This document shows positions 10,286 through 19,545 of a stretch of 64,000 nt of DNA, piece by piece (within the stretch, counting starts at the first letter, position 1; the number at the start of each line of letters is the position of its first letter). The translations under genes and the position numbers were made by a program. Where the stretch lies: assembly GCF_014837235.1 (NCBI RefSeq), contig NZ_JACYFT010000001.1:372001-436000 (forward strand), given 5' to 3'. A model generated the notes under the pieces. The model was not told the origin of the DNA. It saw only the letters and a program-made list of their open reading frames with translations, and ran no database searches. Source of the stretch: Limnohabitans radicicola (GTDB lineage Bacteria > Pseudomonadota > Gammaproteobacteria > Burkholderiales > Burkholderiaceae_C).

Positions 10286-11181
10286 AACAGCCCGCACAGC
10301 AGGTGCTTGCAGGCATCGGGTTTGCCGTCCTGGCCGTCGCCTGCTTTGCCACCCTCGACACCATCACCAAACACATCAGCGCCAGCCTGCCCCTGTTGGT
10401 GGCCCTGTGGTTCCGCTACACCTTTCAGGCTGTGACCACCACGGCCATCGCCTGGAAAGGGCGTGGGCGACAGCTGCTGATGATGCGGCACCCTCGATTT
10501 CAAATCGCCCGCGGCATGCTGCTGTTTGGCAGCAGCCTGCTGGCGTTTTTCAGCCTCAAGTACATGCCCGTGGGTGAGTTCACGGCCATCGCGCTCATGG
10601 CTCCGCTGGTCATCACCCTGCTGGCCGCCTGGAAACTCCAGGAGCACGTCAGCCCGCAGCGCTGGGCGCTGGTCCTGGGCGGCTTTGCGGGCACGCTGGT
10701 CATCATCCGGCCCGACACCCAGCACTTTGACTGGCACTTGCTGCTGCCCCTGCTGCTGGTGCTGACCAATTCGAGCTTTCAGGTACTCACCAGCAAACTG
10801 GCCAGCGAGCAGGAAGACCCGATGACCACCCATGTCCTCACGGGCTGGACCGGTACCGTGCTGGCTTCGTGCATCCTGCCCTTTGTGTGGGAAACCCCAC
10901 AGGACGCGGTGGTCTGGCTGCAGCTGCTCATCATGGGGCTGATGGCCACCCTGGGACATTTCTTTTTGATCATGGCCTTTGGCCGCGCGCCTGCCGCCAC
11001 ACTCACGCCCTACATGTATGCGCAAATCGGATTTGCGGTGCTGGGCGGCTGGGTGGTCTTTGGCCACATACCCGACCAGTGGACACTGGTCGGTATGGGC
11101 ATGGTGGCCCTGTGCGGCGCTTTGGGGGCCTGGCTCACATTGCGTGAAAGCCGGGTGAAAGTGGAGCTGCCAGAATCCTGA
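10282..11181 (+). CDS. DMT-superfamily (EamA) membrane transporter
   Basis: 299-residue integral membrane protein with about ten hydrophobic segments arranged as two EamA repeats, typical of drug/metabolite exporters. Substrate unknown. The start is GTG, which overlaps the previous stop (GTGA), so it is probably translationally coupled to the PHP gene. The yciO-like gene begins 3 nt after its stop. Confidence 0.85.
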   Translation: MKQPAQQVLAGIGFAVLAVACFATLDTITKHISASLPLLVALWFRYTFQAVTTTAIAWKGRGRQLLMMRHPRFQIARGMLLFGSSLLAFFSLKYMPVGEFTAIALMAPLVITLLAAWKLQEHVSPQRWALVLGGFAGTLVIIRPDTQHFDWHLLLPLLLVLTNSSFQVLTSKLASEQEDPMTTHVLTGWTGTVLASCILPFVWETPQDAVVWLQLLIMGLMATLGHFFLIMAFGRAPAATLTPYMYAQIGFAVLGGWVVFGHIPDQWTLVGMGMVALCGALGAWLTLRESRVKVELPES

Positions 11182-11184
11182 GCC

Positions 11185-11808
11185 ATGGCCCAATTCTTTT
11201 CTGTTCATCCCGACAATCCGCAAGCCCGTTTGCTCAAGCAAGCCGTGCAGTTGCTGAACCAAGGCCAGGTGCTGGCCGTGCCCACCGACTCCAGCTACGC
11301 CCTGGTCTGCCATGTGGACGACAAGAGTGCCGCCGATCAGCTGCGGCGCATCCGGGGTGTGGATGACAAACACCACCTGACCCTGCTGTGCCGCGACCTG
11401 AGCGAGCTGGCCAACTACGCCCGGGTGGACAACCGGCAGTTTCGCCTCATCAAACAGGCCACGCCAGGCCCATTCACCTTCATTCTGGAGGCGACCAAGG
11501 AAGTGCCCCGGCGCCTGAGCCACCCGCAGCGCAAGACCATCGGCCTGCGCGTGCCCGAGCACACAGTGCTGCAAGAGTTGCTGAGCCTGCACGGCGCCCC
11601 ACTGATCGCGGCCACCTTGATCCTGCCGGGCGACGAAGACCCCCTCAATGACCCGGAAACCATCCGCGAGCGCCTGGAGCACCGGGTGGGCGCCGTGATC
11701 GATGCCGGGGCCTGCGCGCTCGAACCCACCACCGTGGTGGACATGAGCGGCGACGAGCTCACCATCGTGCGCCAGGGCCAAGGCGACCCCGCCAGACTGG
11801 GACTTTGA
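11185..11808 (+). CDS. L-threonylcarbamoyladenylate synthase-family protein (YciO/YrdC/Sua5)
   Basis: 207-residue Sua5/YciO/YrdC fold protein. Seen: the nucleotide-binding N-terminus (GQVLAVPTDSSYAL), RRIRGVDDKHHLTLLCRDLSELANYA, PGPFTFILEATKEVPRR and KTIGLRVPEH. YrdC/TsaC members make threonylcarbamoyl-AMP for tRNA t6A; this sequence resembles the YciO branch, whose activity is weaker or uncertain, so the reaction is given with reserve. It lies in a tight run with the EamA transporter and the site-2 protease. Confidence 0.87.
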   Translation: MAQFFSVHPDNPQARLLKQAVQLLNQGQVLAVPTDSSYALVCHVDDKSAADQLRRIRGVDDKHHLTLLCRDLSELANYARVDNRQFRLIKQATPGPFTFILEATKEVPRRLSHPQRKTIGLRVPEHTVLQELLSLHGAPLIAATLILPGDEDPLNDPETIRERLEHRVGAVIDAGACALEPTTVVDMSGDELTIVRQGQGDPARLGL

Positions 11809-11849
11809 GCCCACCGTCAGTCGCCCCTGCGGTCTGAGACAATCGCAGG

Positions 11850-12518
11850 GTGGAAACCACTCAACTCATTCAGACCGTCCTGATCTATGCCCTGCCGGTG
11901 ATCTTTGCCATCACCTTGCACGAGGCCGCGCACGGCTATGCGGCCCAACGCCTTGGCGACCCCACGGCGGCCATGATGGGGCGCGTCACGCTCAACCCTT
12001 TTCCGCACATCGACCCCATCGGCACCATCCTGATGCCTTTGCTGCTGTACTTCAGCACCTCCGGCGCATTCCTGTTCGGCTACGCCAAGCCGGTCCCTGT
12101 GCGGTTTGACCGCTTGCGCCACCCCAAACGCGACATGGTCTGGGTGGCCCTGGCGGGTCCGGCGTCCAACCTGCTGCAGGCCCTGTTGTGGGGTGCGCTG
12201 CTCTACCTGCTCGCTGGCAGCGGCGTCACCGAGCGTTTTTTCCTCGAGATGTGCAAGGCTGGCCTGCTGACCAATGTGGTCATGTTCGCCTTCAACCTGT
12301 TTCCGCTGCCGCCGCTCGACGGTGGGCGCATCGTGGTGGGCCTACTGCCCTGGCGGCAAGCCCTGCTGTTCTCACGCATCGAGCCCTGGGGGTTTTTCAT
12401 CGTGATGGCGCTGGTGATCACCGGGGTGGTCAGCGCGATGTGGATGCAACCGCTGATGGACCTGACCTTTACCTTCATCAAGCTGGCCTTGAGCCCGCTG
12501 TCTATTCTGATCCGTTGA
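11850..12518 (+). CDS. Site-2 protease (M50 family) membrane metalloprotease
   Basis: 222-residue membrane protein with the zinc motif HEAAH (about residues 25-29), and a later NLFPLPPLDGGRI segment that supplies the third metal ligand (Asp). This is the short, PDZ-less SpoIVFB/Rv-type M50 branch, not RseP. The start is GTG at 11850; no ATG fits. Substrate unknown. It sits 7 nt before trpS. Confidence 0.88.
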   Translation: METTQLIQTVLIYALPVIFAITLHEAAHGYAAQRLGDPTAAMMGRVTLNPFPHIDPIGTILMPLLLYFSTSGAFLFGYAKPVPVRFDRLRHPKRDMVWVALAGPASNLLQALLWGALLYLLAGSGVTERFFLEMCKAGLLTNVVMFAFNLFPLPPLDGGRIVVGLLPWRQALLFSRIEPWGFFIVMALVITGVVSAMWMQPLMDLTFTFIKLALSPLSILIR

Positions 12519-12525
12519 CCGACTT

Positions 12526-13845
12526 ATGACTTCTGCTGACCGTACCCGCGTTCTCACCGGCATCACCACCACAGGCACCCCGCACCTGGGCAATTACGTG
12601 GGTGCCATCCGCCCCACGGTGCAGGCCAGCCGCGATGCCAGCACCGATGGTTTCTACTTTCTGGCCGACTACCATGCGCTCATCAAATGCGACGAACCCG
12701 CCCGCATCCAGCGCTCGACCATGGAAATCGCTGCCAGCTGGATCGCCTCAGGGCTTGATCCGGACAAAGTCACCTTCTACCGCCAGTCCGACATCCCCGA
12801 AATCCCCGAACTGACCTGGCTGCTCACCTGCGTGACCGGCAAGGGTTTGCTCAACCGTGCCCACGCCTACAAGGCGGCCATGGACAAGAACCACGAAGCC
12901 GGCAAGGACACCGATGCCGATGTGACTGCGGGCCTGTTCATGTACCCGGTGCTGATGGGTGCCGACATTTTGATGTTCAAGGCGCACAAGGTGCCCGTGG
13001 GCCGCGACCAGATCCAGCACATCGAGATGGCGCGCGACATGGCTTCGAGCTTCAACCACTTGTACGGCGAACACTTCGTGCTGCCCGAAGCCGTGGTCGA
13101 AGAATCCGTGGCCCTGCTGCCGGGCCTCGATGGCCGCAAGATGAGCAAGAGCTACGACAACACCATCCCGCTGTTTGCGCCTGCGGCACAGATGCGCAAG
13201 CAGATCGCGGCCATCGTGACCGATTCCAAGGCCCCGGGCGAGCCCAAGGCCACCGAAGGCTCGGCCCTGTTCCAGATTTACCAGGCTTTTGCCAGCGCCG
13301 AAGAAACCACTGCTTTTGCCCAGGCCTTCGCCGACGGCATTGGCTGGGGTGACGCCAAGCAGGTGCTGTTCGAGCGCATCGACCGTGAAGTGGCGCCCAT
13401 GCGCGAGCAGTACCAGGCCCTGATCAACAACCCGGCCGAACTGGACCGGCTGCTGCGCATTGGCGCCGAAAAAGCCCGCAGCCTGGCCACCCCCTTCATC
13501 CGCGAATTGCGCCATGCTGTCGGCCTGCGCGCCCTCGCCTCTGGCTCTGTCACGCCAGCGCCCAAACAAGACAAAGTGGTGTTGTCGAGCTTCAAACAGT
13601 ACCGTGAGAAAGACGGCCAGTTTTACTTCAAGCTGGTGTCTCCCCAAGGCCAGACACTGCTGCAAAGCCTGGGCTTTGCCTCACCCAAGGACGCGGGTCA
13701 GGCCATCTCTCGCCTGCAAAGTGAAGGCGCAACGGCTTTGCCGGAATTGATGGCTCAGCTGCAAGCGATGCCCGCCGAATCGACGGCATTGGCCTTGACG
13801 GAAATCAATAAAATTTATAATTTCGCCAATAAAGAGAAAAAATAA
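12526..13845 (+). CDS. trpS: Tryptophanyl-tRNA synthetase with C-terminal YegP/DUF1508-like extension
   Basis: Class I aminoacyl-tRNA synthetase charging tRNA-Trp. The HIGH-equivalent TPHLGNYVG (residues 18-26) and KMSKS (residues 205-209) are clear. At 439 residues it is about 100 longer than the usual bacterial enzyme. The extra C-terminus (residues about 350-395, KQYREKDGQFYFKLVSPQGQ...) looks like a DUF1508/YegP domain, a small fold usually found alone or in tandem. The last codons are distinctly AT-rich compared with the rest. Catalytic identity is certain; the extension assignment is from pattern recognition. Confidence 0.95.
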   Translation: MTSADRTRVLTGITTTGTPHLGNYVGAIRPTVQASRDASTDGFYFLADYHALIKCDEPARIQRSTMEIAASWIASGLDPDKVTFYRQSDIPEIPELTWLLTCVTGKGLLNRAHAYKAAMDKNHEAGKDTDADVTAGLFMYPVLMGADILMFKAHKVPVGRDQIQHIEMARDMASSFNHLYGEHFVLPEAVVEESVALLPGLDGRKMSKSYDNTIPLFAPAAQMRKQIAAIVTDSKAPGEPKATEGSALFQIYQAFASAEETTAFAQAFADGIGWGDAKQVLFERIDREVAPMREQYQALINNPAELDRLLRIGAEKARSLATPFIRELRHAVGLRALASGSVTPAPKQDKVVLSSFKQYREKDGQFYFKLVSPQGQTLLQSLGFASPKDAGQAISRLQSEGATALPELMAQLQAMPAESTALALTEINKIYNFANKEKK

Positions 13846-13868
13846 ATACAACCCATAAATAGATAGTA

Positions 13869-13897
13869 TTGACAAATTCGCCCCTATGGGGTATTCT
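13869..13897 (+). promoter_or_regulatory. Sigma-70-type promoter ahead of the LuxR-type regulator
   Basis: A perfect -35 TTGACA at 13869-13874 and -10 TATTCT at 13892-13897, spaced 17 nt, 33 nt before the start codon at 13930. The spacer contains the palindrome CCCCTATGGGG (13881-13891), a possible operator. This is the best promoter match noticed in the housekeeping part of the window. Confidence 0.7.
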
Positions 13898-13929
13898 TGA
13901 ACTTTTAGTCTAACAACACAATTCAAATC

Positions 13930-14538
13930 ATGACTGTATACGTCATCGACGATCACCCCCTCATGCGGGACGCTCTCACCATGCTGATCCACCGTGTGCG
14001 TCCGGGTCTCAAAGTGGTGTCCGTGCCCAAAATGAACCTGCTCGAAACAGCGGTGGAAAAAAACGGCCCTGCCGAGTTGTTTTGCCTGGACTTGCAATTG
14101 CCAGACACTCTGGGCTTGTCAGGTGTACACACCATCAAGGCCAAGTACCCCGATGTCGCACTCGCTGTGGTCACGAGTTCAGACGCCAGCGAATTCGAAG
14201 AGCGCTGCATGCAAGCCGGCGCCGATGTGTTCATTGAAAAGTCCAACAACCCGACCCAAATCATCGCGGGTCTGCGTGAACTGCTGGTGACTCCCGAAAT
14301 GACGGCCGAAGAAGAAGGTGCCTCTGGCACCCCCGCGCCGACCAAACTGTCCAAACGTCAGAAACAATTGATCCTGATGCTGGACCAAGGCCTGTCCAAC
14401 CGCGACATTGCCGAGAAACTCGACATCAGCGAACACACCGTGAAGGTGCACTTCTGGCGTCTGTTCCGCCGTCTGGGCGTCAACAGCCGCACCCAGGCGC
14501 TGCACTTTGCACGCACCAACGGCTGGCTGGGCATCTGA
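13930..14538 (+). CDS. LuxR/FixJ-family response regulator (orphan)
   Basis: 202-residue two-domain regulator. The receiver domain (residues 1-115) has the acidic pocket VIDDHP, the phospho-acceptor in LFCLDLQLPD, the Thr/Ser of VVTSSD and the Lys of FIEKS. The C-terminal LuxR-type helix-turn-helix (about 137-195) reads LSKRQKQLILMLDQGLSNRDIAEKLDISEHTVKVH. No histidine kinase lies next to it. It has its own strong promoter and terminator, so it is monocistronic. Targets unknown. Confidence 0.92.
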   Translation: MTVYVIDDHPLMRDALTMLIHRVRPGLKVVSVPKMNLLETAVEKNGPAELFCLDLQLPDTLGLSGVHTIKAKYPDVALAVVTSSDASEFEERCMQAGADVFIEKSNNPTQIIAGLRELLVTPEMTAEEEGASGTPAPTKLSKRQKQLILMLDQGLSNRDIAEKLDISEHTVKVHFWRLFRRLGVNSRTQALHFARTNGWLGI

Positions 14539-14556
14539 TTTCAGCCACACCATGAC

Positions 14557-14583
14557 AAAGGGGCCTTCAAGGCCCCTTTTTTT
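14557..14583 (+). terminator. Rho-independent terminator after the LuxR-type regulator
   Basis: A 9-bp stem AAAGGGGCC/GGCCCCTTT with a 5-nt loop and a run of T residues. It begins 18 nt after the stop codon. Confidence 0.92.
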
Positions 14584-14602
14584 GTTGCGCGCTGTCAGCG
14601 CA

Positions 14603-14767
14603 TCACTTGTCTTTTTTCTTGTTGACAATGTCCGGTGTCACCGCGTCGATCACGTTCACCGTCGTCTTGACCGCATAGACCGCAGCGGAGCCTGCGGCAT
14701 CGGCGATGGCCAGCAAGGTGCAGCCTTGCAGCAAAGCAGCAGTGATCAAAAGCGCGAGGTATTTCAT
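14603..14767 (-). CDS. Small lipoprotein of unknown function
   Basis: 54-residue predicted lipoprotein: MKYLALLITAALLQGC, lipobox LQGC with Cys16, then a short Ala/Val-rich stretch and a lysine-rich end (VNKKKDK). The start at MKYLAL is chosen because the longer upstream frame runs through the tRNA-Ser gene and its terminator. Small lipoproteins of this type are common in beta- and gammaproteobacteria but have no assigned role. The gene converges on the LuxR-type regulator. Confidence 0.75.
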   Translation of the reverse strand: MKYLALLITAALLQGCTLLAIADAAGSAAVYAVKTTVNVIDAVTPDIVNKKKDK

Positions 14768-14795
14768 GGTCTGTCCTGGCAAGGCACTGTGGATA

Positions 14796-14821
14796 CAAAA
14801 AAGCCCCAACAAATGGGGCTT
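14796..14821 (-). terminator. Rho-independent terminator of tRNA-Ser
   Basis: On the minus strand, stem AAGCCCCA/TGGGGCTT with a 5-nt loop, followed by a T run. It starts 3 nt after the CCA end of the tRNA-Ser gene and separates it from the small lipoprotein gene. Confidence 0.9.
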
Positions 14822-14824
14822 TCG

Positions 14825-14914
<90 letters not shown>

Positions 14915-14947
14915 TGAATCGGTGCGTGCATCGAAGCCGTGATTCTA

Positions 14948-16261
<1,314 letters not shown>

Positions 16262-16274
16262 TCAATTGTAGGTG

Positions 16275-17222
16275 TCAGCCTGCCTCGGCCTGGCCGTCGT
16301 TCTTGAGGCCTTTGGGCAGCGGGAATTTGATGGTTTCCTGGATGCCGTCGAGCGTGCGCACCGACAGCGCGCCCAGCTCGCGCAAGCGGGCAATGACCGC
16401 CTGCACCAGCACATCGGGGGCCGAAGCACCCGCCGTCAGGCCGATCCGCTGTTTGCCCTCGATCCAGGCCGAGTCCAGATCGGCCACCGAGTCCACCATG
16501 TGGCCCGGCGTGCCCATGCGGTCGGCCAGTTCGCGCAGGCGGTTGCTGTTGGAACTGGTGGGGCTGCCCACCACGATCACCACATCCACCTGCGGACTGA
16601 GCATCTTGACCGCATCCTGGCGGTTCTGGGTGGCATAGCAAATGTCCTGCTGCTTGGGCTCGCGCACCAGCGGAAAGCGGGCTTTGACAGCCGCCAGAAT
16701 CTCGGCCGCATCGTCCACACTCAGCGTGGTTTGCGTCACCACGGCGAGCTTGTCGGTCTGCGCAGGCTGCACACGGGCCACATCGGCCGCGTCTTCCACC
16801 AGATGGATGCCGCTGTCGAGCTGCCCCATCGTGCCTTCCACTTCAGGATGGCCCTTGTGGCCGATCATGATGAACTCGTAGCCCTCTTTGTGCAGCTTGG
16901 CCACTTCGACATGCACCTTGCTCACGAGCGGGCAGGTGGCGTCAAAAATACGGAACCCCCGACGCTCGGCCTCTTGCTGCACGGCCAAGCTCACGCCATG
17001 GGCACTGAAGATCAGTGTGGCCCCAGGCGGCACATCGGACAATTCCTCGATGAAGATCGCGCCCTTTTCCTTGAGGTCATTGACGACGTAAGTGTTGTGC
17101 ACGATCTCATGACGCACATAGATTGGGCGACCGAACTTGGCCAAGGCGTGCTCGACGATGTCAATCGCGCGGTCCACCCCGGCGCAAAAGCCGCGCGGCT
17201 CGGCCAACAGGATTTCGGTCAT
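16275..17222 (-). CDS. ispH: 4-hydroxy-3-methylbut-2-enyl diphosphate reductase IspH
   Basis: Last enzyme of the MEP pathway, an iron-sulfur enzyme producing IPP and DMAPP. The three cluster cysteines lie in [24 protein letters not shown] and [13 protein letters not shown], and the family SNSNRL motif is present. 315 residues. Its ATG overlaps the stop of the FKBP-type isomerase gene by 1 nt, the classical slpA-ispH (fkpB-lytB) pair. Confidence 0.98.
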   Translation of the reverse strand: MTEILLAEPRGFCAGVDRAIDIVEHALAKFGRPIYVRHEIVHNTYVVNDLKEKGAIFIEELSDVPPGATLIFSAHGVSLAVQQEAERRGFRIFDATCPLVSKVHVEVAKLHKEGYEFIMIGHKGHPEVEGTMGQLDSGIHLVEDAADVARVQPAQTDKLAVVTQTTLSVDDAAEILAAVKARFPLVREPKQQDICYATQNRQDAVKMLSPQVDVVIVVGSPTSSNSNRLRELADRMGTPGHMVDSVADLDSAWIEGKQRIGLTAGASAPDVLVQAVIARLRELGALSVRTLDGIQETIKFPLPKGLKNDGQAEAG

Positions 17223-17665
17223 CAGAGCACCCCGATCACATGGACTTCGAAGGTCACGGGCTGCCCTGCCAGCGGGTGGTTGAAATCGAACAGCACCGCG
17301 CCTTCGGGGCCCACTTCCAGCACGGTTCCGGCGTAAGCGCCCAAGCCATCGGGTGTGGGGAACTGCACCACATCGCCTGCGGTGTACTTCTCCATCGGGT
17401 CACCCAACTCATTGAGCAGCTTGCGCGCCACCCATTGCTGCATGTCGGGGTTGCGCTCGCCAAAGGCTTCGCCTGCCGGGATCTCGATCACCGTGTGGGT
17501 GCCTTCTTCCAGGCCCAGCAGACGCTGTTCCATGGCGGGCGACAGCTCACCCGAGCCCAGTGACAGGGTAGCGGGCTTGTCATTGAACGTGTTGATCACA
17601 TCGCCCTGAGGCCCCGCCAGGCGGTAATGCAGCGTCAAAAAGGAACCGGGTTGGACTGTAGGCAT
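17222..17665 (-). CDS. FKBP-type peptidyl-prolyl isomerase, SlpA family
   Basis: 147-residue FKBP/SlyD-type prolyl isomerase. The N-terminal [21 protein letters not shown], the central [21 protein letters not shown] (flap-region insert) and the C-terminal [20 protein letters not shown] match the SlpA branch. The start MPTVQPGS is preferred to an ATG eight codons earlier because it matches the family N-terminus. Directly coupled to ispH. Confidence 0.93.
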   Translation of the reverse strand: MPTVQPGSFLTLHYRLAGPQGDVINTFNDKPATLSLGSGELSPAMEQRLLGLEEGTHTVIEIPAGEAFGERNPDMQQWVARKLLNELGDPMEKYTAGDVVQFPTPDGLGAYAGTVLEVGPEGAVLFDFNHPLAGQPVTFEVHVIGVL

Positions 17666-17783
17666 AAGGGTTTCTTGGAATGCCGCCAAAGCGGCAGCAG
17701 GGGCATAAACAGGTCTCTATTGTAAAAAGCCGGGCCACCCGATCGGAAATCAGGGGTCAAGGCGGTTCCAGGGAGGAACATTC

Positions 17784-18455
17784 ATGGACATCAAGGACCT
17801 GCCCGCCGAGGCACGCCCCCGCGAAAAACTGCTGCAACGCGGGGCTCAGGCCCTGAGCGATGTGGAACTGCTGGCCATCTTGTTGCGCACAGGCATGGCG
17901 GGCAAGAACGTGTTCCAACTGTCGCAGGAGCTTTTGCAGTTGGGGGGCATCTCGGGCCTCCTCAGCGCCAGCCCGGCCACCTTCAAAACCATCAAGGGCC
18001 TGGGCCCGGCCAAAAAGGCCGAGCTGCTGGCGGTGTTCGAGTTGGCACGCCGTGCATTGGCTGAGCGACTGCAAAAGCGCGAGGCCTTTCAGACACCAGG
18101 CGCGGTCAAGCAATACCTGCAGCTGCAGCTGGCGCACAAAAGCCATGAGGTGTTTGCCGTGCTTTTCATGGACAGCCAGAACCGCCTGCTGGCCATGGAG
18201 GAGCTTTTTCGTGGCACCCTGACCCAGACCAGCGTCTACCCACGCGAGGTGGTGCTGCGTGCACTGCACCACCAGTGCGCCGCGGTGGTGCTGGCGCACA
18301 ACCACCCCAGCGGCTCGGTCCAGCCCAGCCGGGCCGACGAGGCACTGACGCACAACCTCAAGGCTTCACTGGCCCTGGTGGATGTGCGGGTGTTGGACCA
18401 CATCATCGTGGGCCAGGGCCAATCGCTGTCGATGGCCGAGCAAGGTCTGCTGTAG
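17784..18455 (+). CDS. radC: RadC-family JAB/MPN-domain protein
   Basis: 223 residues with an N-terminal helix-hairpin-helix part ([10 protein letters not shown]... [15 protein letters not shown]) and a C-terminal JAMM-type metal site [31 protein letters not shown]. RadC was once called a DNA-repair protein; its real activity is not settled. A good Shine-Dalgarno (GGGAGGA) lies about 9 nt before the ATG. It converges on the Smr gene with only 5 nt between stops and no room for a terminator. Confidence 0.95.
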   Translation: MDIKDLPAEARPREKLLQRGAQALSDVELLAILLRTGMAGKNVFQLSQELLQLGGISGLLSASPATFKTIKGLGPAKKAELLAVFELARRALAERLQKREAFQTPGAVKQYLQLQLAHKSHEVFAVLFMDSQNRLLAMEELFRGTLTQTSVYPREVVLRALHHQCAAVVLAHNHPSGSVQPSRADEALTHNLKASLALVDVRVLDHIIVGQGQSLSMAEQGLL

Positions 18456-18460
18456 GCGCG

Positions 18461-19099
18461 TCAGCCCGCAGGTTTGAGCAGCACCACCAGCGCGCCCGCG
18501 CCGCCCTCGGCGGGTTTGGCTTGCACAAAGGCCATGACCTGGTTTTTTTGCACCAGCCAGCTGTGCACCTTGGACTTGAGCACGGGTGTTTTTCCCGGTG
18601 AACCCAGCCCCTTGCCGTGCACCACGCGCACGCAACGCAAACCATTGCGGTGCGACAGACGGATGAATTCGGCCAGAGCCACCCTCGCCTCGTCGCTGCG
18701 CAGACCGTGCAGGTCGATCTCGCGCTGGATGGCCCAGTCGCCCTTGCGCAGTTTGTGGGTCACATCCGGCCCGATGCCCGGGCGGCGAAAGCTCAGGGCT
18801 TCGTCGGTGTCGAGCAAGGTGCTCACATCGAACTCGTCGCTCAGGGCATCGCGCAACACCGCTTCTTCGTCCTTTTGGCGCTGCAGAGCCACAGGGGCTG
18901 CCGCCACCTGCGGCAAACGGGCCTGCTTGCGGTCAGGCAAAGGCTGCACCACCCCCACCGCCCGGGCAAACAGGTTGCGTGCCGCTTCGGCCTGGCGCGC
19001 CCGGGCTTGCCTGGCCGCCTGCTCGGCCTGGGCGCGCTCATGGGCGGCCTGGAGTTCTTTCTGGACTTTTTTCAGGTCCTGCAGCGAGTTGAGTTTCAC
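18461..19099 (-). CDS. Smr-domain (MutS2 C-terminal-like) protein
   Basis: 212 residues. A charged, Ala/Arg/Gln-rich probable coiled coil at residues 1-45 precedes a C-terminal Smr domain (about 118-205) with the DLHGLRSDEA motif, VRVVHGKGLGS and the closing PAEGGAGALVVLLK. Smr domains are nucleases or DNA/RNA-nicking modules. The start is GTG at 19099, overlapping the globin stop as GTGA; the long upstream extension in this frame is the shadow of the globin gene and is rejected. Confidence 0.9.
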   Translation of the reverse strand: MKLNSLQDLKKVQKELQAAHERAQAEQAARQARARQAEAARNLFARAVGVVQPLPDRKQARLPQVAAAPVALQRQKDEEAVLRDALSDEFDVSTLLDTDEALSFRRPGIGPDVTHKLRKGDWAIQREIDLHGLRSDEARVALAEFIRLSHRNGLRCVRVVHGKGLGSPGKTPVLKSKVHSWLVQKNQVMAFVQAKPAEGGAGALVVLLKPAG

Positions 19100-19503
19100 A
19101 CGCCACCCCGGTTGCGCATCCAGTCGGCGGTCTGGAAGAAGCTCTGCTGCAGGCGCTCGCGCAGCACCGGGTCCACATCCGTCTCGGTCATCGCCTGGGC
19201 CATGCAGGCCAGCCACTGGTCGCGCTCTTCGATGCCGATCGAAAACGGCATGTGGCGCATGCGCAGACGTGGGTGGCCAAAACGCGCCTGGTAGTGGTCC
19301 GGGCCACCCAACCAGCCGCACAAAAACCAGAACAACTTGTCGCGCGCAGCCTCGAGCGTGCTGCCATGGCTGGCACGCAGCACGCGGTAGCCCGGCTCGA
19401 TGTCCATCAGGTCGTAAAAGCGGTCTACCAGTGCACGCACACGGGACTCGCCACCGATCCATTCAAACGGTGTCTCGAACGGTGGTTTTTCTTGAATTTG
19501 CAT
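19096..19503 (-). CDS. Group II truncated hemoglobin
   Basis: 135-residue globin of the GlbO/YjbI type. Seen: an early GGESRVRALVDRFYDLM segment, a WLGGPDHYQARFGHPRLRMRH stretch holding the proximal His at the F helix, and a C-terminal QQSFFQTADWMRNR with the conserved Trp. Proposed roles in the family are oxygen/NO handling; none is proven here. Overlaps the Smr gene by 4 nt, so the two are translationally coupled. Confidence 0.92.
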   Translation of the reverse strand: MQIQEKPPFETPFEWIGGESRVRALVDRFYDLMDIEPGYRVLRASHGSTLEAARDKLFWFLCGWLGGPDHYQARFGHPRLRMRHMPFSIGIEERDQWLACMAQAMTETDVDPVLRERLQQSFFQTADWMRNRGGV

Positions 19504-19545
19504 GAGGGGATTGTGCCTTCACTCCGACTTGCAGCCACAGGTGCA

